64,000 nucleotides of DNA from Collybia mongolica (taxonomy: Eukaryota; Basidiomycota; Agaricomycetes; Agaricales; Clitocybaceae): positions 1,984,001-2,048,000 of the forward strand of contig JAAXNY010000005.1 in the NCBI GenBank assembly GCA_013420905.1. The letters run 5' to 3'. Made by a program: the position numbers and the translations under genes. The notes beneath the pieces were generated by a model. The model did no database searches. It had not been told where the DNA came from and was given only the letters and a program-made list of their open reading frames with translations. The first letter of the stretch is position 1. Each line of letters begins with the position of its first letter. Positions 1 to 11,249 of this stretch are shown here, in pieces.

Positions 1-1345
1 CATCACCTTATAGGCAACCATTGGCATGTTCTCGTATGTTGAGCTATCATGATGCGGACCGCATGCTGACCTTAAGGCCGCAGGCGGAAACCATCGACAA
101 GAACTTTGAAAAGCCTCTGCGTCAGCATCTGGACTTGTATCGTACAATTGTTACAGTATGTTTGAAAACTGATGTACTATTTGTGTTCCTCTTAACGACT
201 GAACACTACAGGACCGTTCAGCGACCTATGAACGCGCGCTTCGCGAAAAGAGTCAAATTATTCGGGACACTGAAATGCGCAGCATGAACAGGAAAGAGCG
301 GAGTGTGTTATCTTCCATTCCATATTCTACCGGAATGATATACTGAGTAGGATTAGACCTCCAGAGCTTTCGAGAAGCCCTGACAGTATTACAACGTCAA
401 GTTGATGACCTGGACGACCTCAAGGCATCGCACTATAAGGAGATCATTGAGCATGAAGAACAAGTCTGGGATGTTGTTCAGGGAAAGGTACGTTCTTATT
501 GTAAACGACATCGGGAATCGAAGGAACGAAGTGTCTCCTACAGATTTGTGTCGTTGTTCGCTCCACGATGGACGTGTTTGACAGATTTACGGCCAAGGCG
601 TAAGTGAAGCAAGGGACTGATTTATTGAAATTCCCTGACGCCGCAATCTTGCAGTTCCGACCCAATCATTGAGCCGATGTTACAATCTGTCCCTGATCCG
701 TTCGATTCTTATGGACCCCCACAAGCGGAGGACCAAATCTTCAGCATACTAGCCCCGTTGTCAATTATGACGAGTTCGCATTCATCATCCCCGAGTCCCA
801 TGACAGGACCCTCGGAACTAGATTCCATGGACTCCAACGATAGAATTACGTCTTGGATTCCTAGGACAACTAATGGAGGTTTATTCTCGTCGGAATCGAC
901 CGCGTGGGCAGCATCACCGTCATCCACACCGTCAACACCTCCGCGCTCCGTCTCTCCACCATCTAATCTTTCCCGTCGACACTCAACACCACCCTCAGCA
1001 GGTCAGCGGAAGGCTGAATCTAAACTTCGTTCTGTTCTTTCCGTCATTGATGAGACGCATTCACGTCATGACGTTGATGATCCTTCTCTGCAGTCAGGAC
1101 CCATCACGGCCGGTTTAAACGGTAAAACAACACCACCGCCAGACATAGACACAGGGCAGCAAACACAATGGGCCTTCACATATGGTCAGTCACCTTATGA
1201 CAGCACAGAAGAAGACCCCACAACTCCTCGCCATTCCGCGTCATTTTTCCCGCAATCGCCCCCATCAGATCTTATAACTGAGCCGCCCAATGCACGCAGT
1301 GAACTGACACAATACTCTTCAGATCTGACGCCAGCAGTTACATAG
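1..1345 (+). CDS. BAR-like coiled-coil protein, C-terminal part (5' end outside window)
   Basis: Five exons can be joined in one frame: start to 155, 212-302, 357-487, 544-599 and 655-1345, all with GT-AG introns of 54-56 nt. The first three exons give a long charged amphipathic helix region (FEKPLRQHLDLYRT, then LQSFREALTVLQRQVDDLDDLK and EEQVWDVVQGK), of the kind seen in BAR/IMD membrane-curvature domains. The last exon is a 230-residue Ser/Pro/Thr-rich tail, probably disordered. The arrangement resembles fungal Ivy1-type phospholipid-binding proteins of the vacuole, but I could not confirm this; another BAR or coiled-coil family is possible. The N-terminus lies left of the window. It converges on the aspartyl-tRNA synthetase gene, leaving about 106 bp between the stops. 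Confidence 0.55.
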
Positions 1346-1451
1346 TCCCCATTTATTCATTATTGCCCCTCTATGTACTTCCTTTTTAACTTTCTATTAC
1401 CAAAATTATGAAACGTTCTTCATTATCGTATATCAGGGGTATGCTTATATG

Positions 1452-4212
1452 CTAAGAATCACTAGTCATCCGTGGCTGAATACCATATTGATATAGTACT
1501 TCCTTGTTAATTGCTGCTGGGCTTTTGAAGAGTAAGTCAGTACCCGTACTAGTTTTTGGAAAGGCGATCACGTCGCGGATGGACTGCGTGTTACAGAGCA
1601 TAGCCATCATCCGATCGAAACCTGGAACATATGTTATGTATCAGTTGAGGGAGTATTAAGGGACCATGACAATCCGTACCAAGTGCTATACCCCCATGAG
1701 GGGGTGCTCCGCATTGCAACGCGTGCAAAAGATGGTGGAACGGCGCCTTTTCCTTTTCATTGAGCTAATCGAATCCAGTCCATTCAAGCTTATTAGTTAA
1801 TGTGTCTTGTTACGTACCTGCAGGACGTGTTTGAAAATGTAATCTTGCATTGCAGCATCGTGTACCCGGACAGAGCCTCCTCCGATCTCTACACCATTCA
1901 AAACAAGATCGTAATGTTGGCCGCGAACCTATCAAAAAAAAGGGGCCCATATGTCAGCAAGTGTTCCGCCGGCAATATTCAACGGCCGCACAGATTCGAC
2001 TTCTCCATTGTACATAGCTTGAATGTCCTGCCACATTGGTGCCGTAAACGGATGGTGAGAACTGCTCCATCGGCCTTTTGCCAAGAACTCTTTGTCCGTG
2101 TCAGCTTGGGTGAAAAGTGGGAACTCGGTGATCCAAAGGAAATGAGGATCTTTGGAAACCATGAATTCTTCTGAAACGAACTTGAGGGTGATATTACGCG
2201 GTGGCAGAGGCAATAGAGACTCACTGAGGCTCTGGGCTGCCTCGGAAAGGCGAAGTCTGAGTGTTCCTAGCGCAGTTGAGCCTCCCTGCGATCAGATGGG
2301 ACATGAGTCTCGGGCAATCGAGGACTATCCACTCACCCTCGGAGTTCGCGGACGACGAGCTAGCCAAATGTCATCTCCAGGCATCAAACGAAGTTTTTCG
2401 TTGATATGAGAGATATCATATTGACTCATGTCCGAGAAAGACCTGCGTATCGTGTCGCATTCATAAAGCCAAGAACTCGAGTTCCTCTTGGTGATGGTAA
2501 TGCGCTCCTAGAAAAGTGTATGAATTTTTTTAATGCCGACGGTTAAGTTCGAAGCGAGGACATACGAGGGTAGCATCACCCTCGCAACTCCGGGATGCCC
2601 CTATGAAGCTAGGGTCGATTCCTTGGCGAACGGGGATACATTCGAGAATATCCCTAGAAACATCAAACGCCGCGCGCTGGGTTGGAGGAAGGAGTTCAGT
2701 GATATTTGAAATCTGTTAGATCGAAAATTATCAACCCTGTTCATACATCAGCTAAGATGTTGCAAACCTCTAGCCCAAATCGGGTATCAGGTTTGTCTGA
2801 CCCAAACTAAACACCTTCATGATTATTTCAGTATAGATGATGGTATACAAGCGGCTTACACGTGTCATAGCTTCGTTGTAAGTCATTACCTTGAAGCTTT
2901 TTGGTAGATCGAGACCCTCTACTTTTTTCCATATTGTTTGAACTAGCTTTTCAACCACGTCACGTACCTCGCTTCCTCCAATTCTCCAGTCATTAGACTG
3001 CGCAGAAGTGGTCGGATCGGGCACGCCCCATGATACATACGCCATTTCCATATCGATTTGAGTAAACTCAGGTTGTCTATCCTTTCGTCCATCTTCATCT
3101 CGAAAACACTTTGCAAGTTGGAAGTATTTGTCCACCCCACCAGAACAAATAAGTAACTGTTTTGGTTGTTGGGGAGACTGCTGTAGTGCATAGAACAAGG
3201 GCTCGTCCGTCGGTGTGCCGTCAGAAGCAGCCGTGGATGTACGACTGGGGACAAGGAACTCCCTTGCTCCCTCGGGTGAAGATCTTAGGAGCACTGGAGT
3301 TTCTACTTCGAGAAAATCTGGAATTCGAATTGTGAATTTGTCATCACAAAATCCATGACAAAGCTATCACCCTCATCATGGAGAACATTACGGACTATGT
3401 GAGCTACCTGGCTCCTCTTCTTAAGGTTATCCGACAGAACTGTTCGACGAAGGTCGAGGTAGCGGTATCGGGCTCTTAAGTCTTCGTTTGCCTTTGGGGG
3501 AGGGGGGGGGGGATAGATTTGACCTTAATAACGAATAGAGAGGATAAATGGGGGCATTACCAGATTATGGGGGTTAGATGGTACAAAGGGGAGGTTGATC
3601 GCCGAGTTTAAGAGGGTGAAGTTGTCGACTTGGACATCTATATCACCTGTAGGACCCTTGAAAGGGTATGTATAGAGTCAACACTAGGAATTCACGTAAG
3701 CTACCCTTTTGAGGATGGAGACCGACTGACAGGCCGTCTGGCGTTCACGGGGCGTAGGACGACGGTGCCTTGTATTAAAACCGCAGATTCAACAGGTATA
3801 TTCGCAAGAGAGGACAAATCAATGGCGTTGTTCGCCGAGTGATTGACGATGAGTTGTGTGGTTCCAGAAGAATCCTTGAGAGGATAGAAGGACATGAGCT
3901 TCCCCTTTCTTAAAGAGGAAGGTGAGATTGGGATGTGTGACAAATGGGGTTGACAAGTAATAATCACCGCTCAGGAAGGATCCAGCCAGCCAAAATAACT
4001 CGAGAACCGGCATCGCCAGCAGTCAATGAGCCACAAGTGTGTGTGCGCTTCGGATATGGTGCTAGAGGAGAGGATGATGAAATTACCCGTCGACGTGTAA
4101 GAGGCGACGTGGCTGCTGACCTGAGAGCGCGAAACCTCGGGGAGACAGGTGGCAAGTTGGAGAGTGGTGAGTGCGAAGAATACGGAGGATATAGGATGGA
4201 CAACGTTGCCAC
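1452..4212 (-). CDS. MSD1: Mitochondrial aspartyl-tRNA synthetase (bacterial/DARS2 type)
   Basis: Charges mitochondrial tRNA-Asp. The gene is cut into roughly ten exons. In order they give an Arg/Ser-rich, acid-poor leader fitting a mitochondrial presequence; the OB-fold anticodon-binding region ([24 protein letters not shown]); the class II core with [29 protein letters not shown] and motif 2 ([22 protein letters not shown]); the insert domain with [29 protein letters not shown]; and motif 3 ([14 protein letters not shown]). The protein ends [14 protein letters not shown]. The DARS2 type, not the cytosolic Dps1 type, is shown by [10 protein letters not shown] and the inserted domain. One junction, near 3700, has no clean canonical splice (see findings). 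The start at 4212 is the first ATG of the exon with the presequence. It faces away from the F-box-like gene. Confidence 0.93.
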
Positions 4213-4551
4213 AGGGCGCGCTTAGAGCGCAGAGTATGGAAAGAGAGCATCGGAGGACTTAGGGAGGACTGAGTTGGGGTGAGGGGAGCAGTGCCGTTTG
4301 CAGAGATGGTGGCGGTTGGGGGGGAGGGAGCTGAGTCAGCAAGGACCCTGAGCCGAAATGAGAAAGTTGTGCCTCATGTAAAATAAAATGGGCCATATCG
4401 CCGGACTCGATTTGGCGGCTCTCCCTCTTATACGAAACACAAAACGATCATGTCGACACGGTGTCTTTCTCCTGGCCCTCGCTTGCAATATCCTACACAC
4501 GGCGATCATTTTTCTTTTTTATTGGCCCTCCTCCCTGTTGCCTTCCATCCC

Positions 4552-4557
4552 TATAAA
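4552..4557 (+). promoter_or_regulatory. TATA-like box of the F-box-like gene
   Basis: TATAAA lies 35 bp before the ATG at 4593, after a pyrimidine-rich stretch. Spacing fits a short 5' leader starting a few bases before the ATG. It lies in the 380 bp region between two divergent genes. Assigned by sequence only. Confidence 0.45.
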
Positions 4558-4592
4558 GTCCCCAGGCATCCACTCCAGCTTCATCTACAGCC

Positions 4593-5632
4593 ATGTTCCT
4601 ACATCTGCCAGTCGAGCTCCTACACACCATCTTCCAACACACCAACTCCACTGGTCTCCTCGCTCTCTCCACCACTCATTCCCTCCTCTATCCAATCGTC
4701 CAACGTTTGCTTTACAGGCACATCTCAATCGCGTTGCCCTCACGGAATGCTGCAGTAGTCCTCGCTCTCGCACAAAAGCCACACCTAGCCCACCATGTCC
4801 GTTCATTCGCCATAAGGCTAGACTCGTCCTCCACTTTTTTTAACCCTTACTACCAACATCTCGCCAAAGCCTTATCACGCATGACCGAACTTACCTCGCT
4901 CGATCTCTTTGTCGATCCCGCCGCTAGCTGGGTACTCCAAGGGGCACACAGAACTTCATTTCCGCGACTCCTCCATTTTGGTTGTTCATTTCCCTTGGAC
5001 GCCAATGTTGCCGGGTTTCTCAGCACCACCGAAGCCATCGTCGAGCTCGAGCTCGACGCGATCTCTACTACTTTACAATCCATATCCCCCCTTTCTGCCG
5101 GGTCGCTCCCGCAGTTGTCACAATTCGTTGGCTCTGCCCAAGTCGCTCAAGTAGTTGTGCCTGGTCGTCCCGTCGAGAGTATCCATCTCAGTTCAGGGAA
5201 CCTGACGGAATCCGACGTCGTCACTCTGGCGAGATCTACCGCTCACGTGGTTATCTTGGGGGCAACGACGAGTTCGCTTCCTGTGCCTTTGTTGGAAAAA
5301 CTCACACACTGCATGCCGCATCTTGTCTACCTCCGGATGATGACAACCTACAATTTTTCGGAAGCTCCCGATGTCGTAAGTCAACACAGCTCTTCTCACT
5401 ACAATCTTTTTTTTCACATGATCGTTACTAGGCATTTTGCCAAAAAATCGCGAATGCCCTCGCATCGCTTTCTGATTTGAAAGCGTTCGAGCTTTCCGGG
5501 ATGCACTGGGGCTCATCCCCGAAAGACCTGAACGATAAAGGTCGTGTATGGCAATCGCAGCCTTTCACAAATCACTTCGGCAACGCCCCCCCGGACGTTG
5601 ACTTTGACTCGGATCTTTTCCTCGCGTACTGA
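4593..5632 (+). CDS. F-box-like protein
   Basis: Two exons, 4593-5375 and 5432-5632, give 327 residues; the 56 nt intron has GTAAGT and CTAG ends. The N-terminus (FLHLPVELLHTIFQH) has the LPxELLxxIF pattern of F-box-like domains, which bind Skp1 in SCF ubiquitin ligases. The rest has irregular Leu-rich stretches (MTELTSLDLF, LRMMTTYN), as in the substrate-binding halves of the many F-box-like proteins of basidiomycetes, but no clear repeat unit. The C-terminus is acidic (DVDFDSDLFLAY). It is shorter than most of the group (often 400-600 residues). Its substrate cannot be told. A TATAAA lies just upstream. Confidence 0.65.
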
Positions 5633-6327
5633 ACTTTGTTCACCAAAAAGATGTCCCATATTAGAAGGAGGCCATTCTCTTATGTATTACCTAGACATTA
5701 CCTTTGTTTTTATTTTATTACTCACAAACATTACCACAATATGTTAATCCAGTATCATCACAATGTTATCACCCGTTCCCTCTGATAACAAGGTTGAAAA
5801 AAGTACGGCATTGTAGATCAAGCCGCAGCCCCCAGGATTAGTGAGTGACAACAAGCTCAAGGGACGGACTGGCGTTGACATCGGCGGAATGAGGACAACC
5901 TTTTGAGTTATGATTACAGGTTTTGGATAATTGTGAGATGCATCGCTGTGAAAAAATATGTGCGGACCCTTGCAGGGCTTATACAGTAAACTTGTCTCTC
6001 TGAAGGAGCGGGTGCCACATTGGGATGCTGGAAATCTGAAATGCCCCTGAACGATGCAAAAAGACTCCAAATCTTGATATCAGGATCCTTCCTTTAGAAG
6101 CTTTTTGCGGGGATTGTCGACTCGATACTGGAGGCCAGGCCTTGGGGGCTCCTACACTAGTAGCCTCCGTTCATCGCAAGAGTCATGGCAAATGGACTAT
6201 GCACCACCGGAGACAATTACAGGACATGTCACAGATCACATGATGTGTTATCCCCGAGTCGGAAGCGGAGCCAAGCCCAGGCATTTGGCGAGCAAACCTG
6301 AAAATAACACTATCAAGGTCAGCGAAG
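5633..6327. other. Intergenic, no gene seen
   Basis: About 0.7 kb between the F-box-like gene and the first C34 copy. A 108-codon open frame on the minus strand (5744-6070) has no recognisable features. No RNA gene or repeat seen. Confidence 0.5.
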
Positions 6328-7909
6328 ATGAATAAACGACGCCCGCCAAACGAGATCGAGAGCAGACTACACCAAGCGATCCTCTCTAGACCAAACAAGG
6401 TTCGCTGGGTTGTTGAGGTCGGCCCGCCTCATTGTTACTAAGAGCGTAATAATAGCGAGTGACGCTAAAACAAGTCGAGGCCATCATCTCAGAGCCCACA
6501 ACTAGGAAAAACGCCCTTAATTTCTTGCTTGGTGTGGGGCTGCTTACATCTGTGGACAAGTCGTCAACGTTTAGGGCAATTGCCCATGAGGAATTTGCTC
6601 AGTAGGTTTGTGGGCTAGTAGACTTTGACACATAATTGATAGTGCTCAGATCTCAGGATCTCAGTGAGGAGGAAAACGCGATCCTACGACTAATCAGAGT
6701 CTCAAAGAATGAAGGTAATTGGAGTCATGACGAGTTATGACACACTTCTGATAGGGTCAGGTATTTGGACGAAGCACCTAAAATCAAAAACTAATCTTCA
6801 CAAACCAATAATTGAACGCTGCTTGAGATCGCTTATTGCCAAGAAACTCATCAAACGCGTATCGTCAGTCCAAGTTAGCGCAAACCCCCTTTTTTTTTTG
6901 GCGGCGAATGCTGTGTGACATATGCCCCCTAGCATGCAACGCGCAAGATATACATGCTTGAGGGTATCACACCATCAGTCACTCTAACCGGAGGACCCTG
7001 GTACACCGACAACGAACTAGACACGCATTTCATCCGCCAACTCACTGAAGCATGTTTGAAAATAGTTCGTACCTTGGTAGGCTCCCTGCCGCTCACCAAT
7101 AGAATGGTTGATCATTAATTATCTTTAGAGTTTCCCCAAACGTATGACGGAAAGCACCAAAGATGCCTTATATGGTTCGTCCAATGCCCCTGAATATCCC
7201 ACCGCCAGCCATATCCGCAACTCGCTTAGGAATGCACGACTTACGGATACAGAATTATCGGTGGGAGACGTGACAAAGCTCCTTGATATCCTCATATTAG
7301 ACGGTGAAATTGAAAGAGTAAGGGCGTCTGCGCCACATTCAGTGCTGTCGATGATCAACAAAAAATTAGATCCCTAATCTTGGGGCTCTTGTGCAAGAAT
7401 CTGATGACGAAACGACGGAGGAACAATTAGAAAGGTCATCAAGGAAGAAGCGAAAGCGTGCATCATTGCATGACGAAGGCTTGAGCAACTCCACAAGGCG
7501 CAGTCGCACGGAAGGCACGGAGGAGTCGACGCTGCGCAAGGACCCCCGGAGGAATTCTAGGCCGGTGGCAAGAACGGACGCCTCAAAGGATGGTCATCTG
7601 TCCTCTAGGTCGGGAAAGACCCTGAAAGGAACCATGACAGACACCACTGACAACAATTCTGACAAACCCAGCTATCGGAATAGTTCACAGAGTGGGTCGT
7701 GTTTAAAAAGGTTTAGCGATTCCGAGAGCGAAGATTTCCTGTATCGAGCGATAAACTTAGAGCAGCCTCTTTTGGGATGGCTAGAATCCCCCTGCAACCA
7801 CTGCTCGGCGTTCGAATTCTGCAAAGCTGGGGGCCCCATCAACCCAAATAACTGCTCATACCTCAAGAACTGGATGATATGCGATATCGATTCCTCAGAA
7901 ATATTCTAG
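6328..7909 (+). CDS. RPC34: RNA polymerase III subunit C34/RPC6, tandem copy 1
   Basis: Seven exons (6328-6399, 6456-6601, 6650-6714, 6761-6873, 6933-7076, 7129-7317, 7370-7909) give 422 residues. C34 is the Pol III subunit that, with C82 and C31, opens the promoter and contacts TFIIIB. Visible family parts are the winged-helix region (NEGIWTKHLKSKTNLHKPIIERCL, KKLIKRVSSVQ, RKIYMLEGITPS, TGGPWYTDNELD) and the C-terminal Fe-S motif with four cysteines (CNHCSAFEFCKAGG, then NNCSYL). Between them is a Ser/Lys/Arg/Glu-rich insertion of about 120 residues; yeast and human C34 are near 316. All splice sites are canonical. It is the upstream member of a tandem pair and lacks the FGTNMWDSNA segment found in copy 2. 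It looks intact, with no stop or frameshift. Confidence 0.9.
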
Positions 7910-8248
7910 CCAACGAAGGTCGTTGATATGTGCGTGCCATTGTGTCCCATGCAGTAGTCAGACGATTCCTGAACTTTGTAATTACGATGAAGTCTGAGAC
8001 GTGCTTGTACTGTCCTGTATCGAACCAACCATTACTAGCCTATAAGAAACAAATTACCCATGCGTCGTAAAATCTTCTCCAGTTCCATAAAGTAACTGAG
8101 AAAATATTTTGTCTAAGAATAGGTTCTGGTTAGATCACAAGAACTCCGCGAATGTCACTCGTCACACGTCATGCGCGTCACGTTCCTCCTGCTCATTGCA
8201 TAAAAAAAGTTGGCGCCTGATTCGGATGCGCACACTAGGCGGTGTGCG

Positions 8249-10013
8249 ATGAGCAAGCGTCCTCCTAATGAGCTCGAGAGCAAACTGCACCAGGCAGCAC
8301 TTTCAGCACCCAAAAAGGCTTGTGCATCCTACGAATTCTGAGTCCGTTCAATCCTAATCAATATCTTATCCCTAGGAATTGACGATCAGGCAAGCTGAAT
8401 CAATCATACCAGACGCCAGTGCAAGGCAAAATGCGCTCAACTTCTTGCTTGGTGTTGGGCTATTCAAATCACTGACCGATGCGAAGGGAGCGTTGTCGTT
8501 CAGAGCAGTGACAAAGAACGAACTTGTTGCGTGAATTACTGGCTTTAAGTGGTTTATCGAACACTACTAATTGGCTTTGCAGGACTAAAGATTTAAGCGG
8601 AGAGGAAAATCTTGTTTTTGGACATATCAAGGCATCCCGTAATGAAGGTGTGTTGGGCCCCCTGTCCGCACCTACTCTTACATCCAACTTGTTACAGGTA
8701 TCTGGACGAAACATCTGAAGGCCAAAACTAACTTACACCAAACTATCATTGATCGATGTTTGAAAACTCTCACACAAAAGAGACTCATCAAACGTGTTCC
8801 TTCAGTCCAAGTTCGTCTTGCGTTCTTACCTCGATCGGCGTATTCACCTTCCAATTTGTGGTCTAGCATCCCACTCGTAAAATATACATGCTGGAAAATC
8901 TGGAACCATCAATTGCACTTACTGGCGGTCCATGGTATACGGACAATGAGCTTGACGTAGAGTTTATTCAGCATCTCAGCGACGCTTGTTTAAAGTTTAT
9001 CCGGGACCTGGTGAGTCAACAGCCCTGTTTACACGAGACAACGCAGCATCTAATACACCACTTCTCCAGAGCTTCCCAAAACGCCGCGGGCATTCCGAGG
9101 AAGGTGCTCTTTTCGCTATATCCAATTCACCTGAATATCCAACGGCGCAACACATCCGAAACTCTCTCAGGAAGGCGCGTCTAACCGAAACAGATCTGAC
9201 CGTTGAGCATGTTGAGATGCTCCTGAACGTTCTCGTTCTCGATGGAGAAATAGAAAAAGTGTGCCTCATTCCGCTCACGCCCCAGGATATCAAATTAGTC
9301 TGACCAGGCATTAGATTCCTTCGTTCGGAACGAACATGTGGGACTCGAATGCTATTGATGGCGGTAGTTCACATTCCGAGTCTGAAAGGTCCTCGAGAAA
9401 GAAGAAACGAAAGCGCCCGTCATCCGATGATGAAGATGATACTAGTAAGCGGAGGCGCAAGAAAAAGGCTGTCAGCAGCGACGAGGATGATCCCAGTTCC
9501 GACGATGCATCTCGCAAGAAATCAGGGCGGAAGCGGACGAATAAAAACATTTCCGAGAGTGAACAAGACTCGGACAGCGATAGAACGAACAAGAAGAAAA
9601 GGAAGAAAAGGAAAAAGAGGACAAAACACTCGGACGAAGATAGCTCAAGCAGTGACGATGAAGATCCTTCAAGGAAGAAATCATCCAAGAAGAAAAGAAT
9701 GCGAAAACACTCAAACAGTGATTCGTCCCCTGATGAGTCTGATCGCTACATTCGTCGTAGTAAGAGTTCAAAATCCGTAAAACGGTCACCGTCGCCTTTC
9801 CACCATTTGGACGACCTTGATACTGGGGGTGGATATGTATACCGAGCTATCAAGCAGGAGCAGCTCTCCCTGGGGTGGTCAGAGTCTCCTTGCAGCCAAT
9901 GCCCTTCGTTTGAATTTTGCAAGGATGGAGGCCCGGTCAATCCGCGAGATTGTGTATATTATGGAGACTGGTTGACTGGCGCAACGGTAGCACCCATGGA
10001 GGATATAATGTAG
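8249..10013 (+). CDS. RPC34: RNA polymerase III subunit C34/RPC6, tandem copy 2
   Basis: Seven exons (8249-8317, 8376-8530, 8583-8647, 8698-8810, 8867-9010, 9070-9258, 9315-10013) give 477 residues. Exons 3 to 6 have exactly the same lengths as in copy 1 (65, 113, 144, 189 nt), so the pair came from a DNA duplication. Family marks are NEGIWTKHLKAKTNLHQ, KRLIKRVPSVQ, RKIYMLENLEPS, TGGPWYTDNELD and the Fe-S cysteines CSQCPSFEFCKDGG ... RDCVYY. The linker holds a roughly 150-residue Ser/Lys/Asp/Glu-rich block. Its first intron needs a GC donor (8318). By linker and C-terminus I take this copy as closer to the usual fungal gene. It converges on the phosphopantetheinyl transferase gene, with 62 bp between the stops. 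Confidence 0.9.
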
Positions 10014-10075
10014 ACCTTGTGTAAGCCACGCTATGTATTAACCGCGGAATGAAGATGACATCTAGACATTAAGTA

Positions 10076-11071
10076 TCAATCACTCGTTAAAGTCTGGATG
10101 GCTTCTTCTACGAATGAAACTGCATCATAAGATTCCAACCAGTCATGAGCCACGTCAGTGATGACTGCTGATTGAAGGCCACCCGTATACTCCGCTACAA
10201 CACCTTGATATAAATCATCGCCGTCATTCAATACGAATCTATTGAAACGCCATCCAAGTGGTATTTCTCCATCCACGCGCACAACATTTGCCTCGATGTC
10301 AAGCTCCACGCGCCGGAACTCAAACCCGAGTCCAATCCCAAGCGCTTTAGTATAAGCTTCCTTTATTGTCCACATCCAGAAGAATCTCCTCAAATTTTCA
10401 TCTTCAGACCTCCCTGAAAACAGGCTCTGGCGTTCCAGCGTCGTAAGCTAGATGACGAGTCAGGATGACAAACATCGCACCATTTACTTCGCGACTTTAC
10501 CTGGTCATCGACGGTACGAACGAAGGACTCAAATGACTCCCGGCCTGGCACCCGGACTTTCATGACATCTATCCCAATGCTAAAAGCAGGGGGGTTCTGA
10601 GCCCCGTGCCCGAATGCCATTGCCACGAGCGCATTATCATGCGTTATGTTGTATGCGATCGGCGGATTTATCCCTGGGGTCGTCTGGAGGCAGCGTCATA
10701 TATACATCCCAAGGAATTGATCAAACAAAAAGAGTACAATATAAGGCTTCCCTGCTTGAGTTGTGCCAAAGGTCATCACGTTAACAGGTATTCCCCGTTC
10801 TCGCAGCAAAACTCGAGTGAGAAGCCGGCCAATGAGTGTTCCTTAAGTAACTGGTTAAATATATTGCTTTGGAACAAGAAGACACTCACGACACGCATCC
10901 TCCCTTCTGAAGAACCTTTTGATTCTCGCAGAGCTCTCAGGATCGACAAGCGCCAAAGCTCGTTGGTACAACTACTTCTGTTTGTTTAAGACACTTTATA
11001 GGCGATGCTCCACATAATCTCACATCGTCAGAAAAAAGTCTTGGGTTATAGACGATAGCCCGGACTTGCAT
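10076..11071 (-). CDS. 4'-phosphopantetheinyl transferase (Sfp/AcpS type)
   Basis: Transfers phosphopantetheine from CoA to carrier proteins of fatty acid, polyketide and nonribosomal peptide synthases and of alpha-aminoadipate reductase (role of Lys5/NpgA/PptA). Exons joined in frame read MQVRAIVYNPRLFSDD; LYQRALALVDPESSARIKRFFRREDACR; TLIGRLLTRVLLRERGIPV; TTPGINPPIAYNITHDNALVAMAFG; then the magnesium-binding GIDVMKV; and, after one more intron, FFWMWTIKEAYTKALGIGLGF, which holds the conserved KEA..KA motif. Length, about 265-270 residues, fits a stand-alone enzyme. The start at 11071 is the only ATG giving the expected N-terminus in frame. The gene diverges from the Mak32-like kinase with 178 bp between ATGs. 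Symbol left empty because fungal names differ (LYS5, npgA, pptA). Confidence 0.9.
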
Positions 11072-11249
11072 TGATTCCCGGTGATGCTCACAAGGCTCAG
11101 TTAGGCTGCCGAGAGGAGAGGAGGTTGCGATTGACCGCTGCTGAGTGCTGATCGGCTAACACCGGTTCATTTATGAGAAATCTCATCCCATCTATATCTT
11201 TTACTCACTCTTGTTCTCGACGATCTGGTTGACCAGCATTGCATGCAGC

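Noticed and set aside
9311..9688. Ser/Phe/Leu-rich minus-strand frame opposite C34 copy 2
   Set aside because: Mirror of the Lys/Ser/Asp repeat codons on the coding strand.
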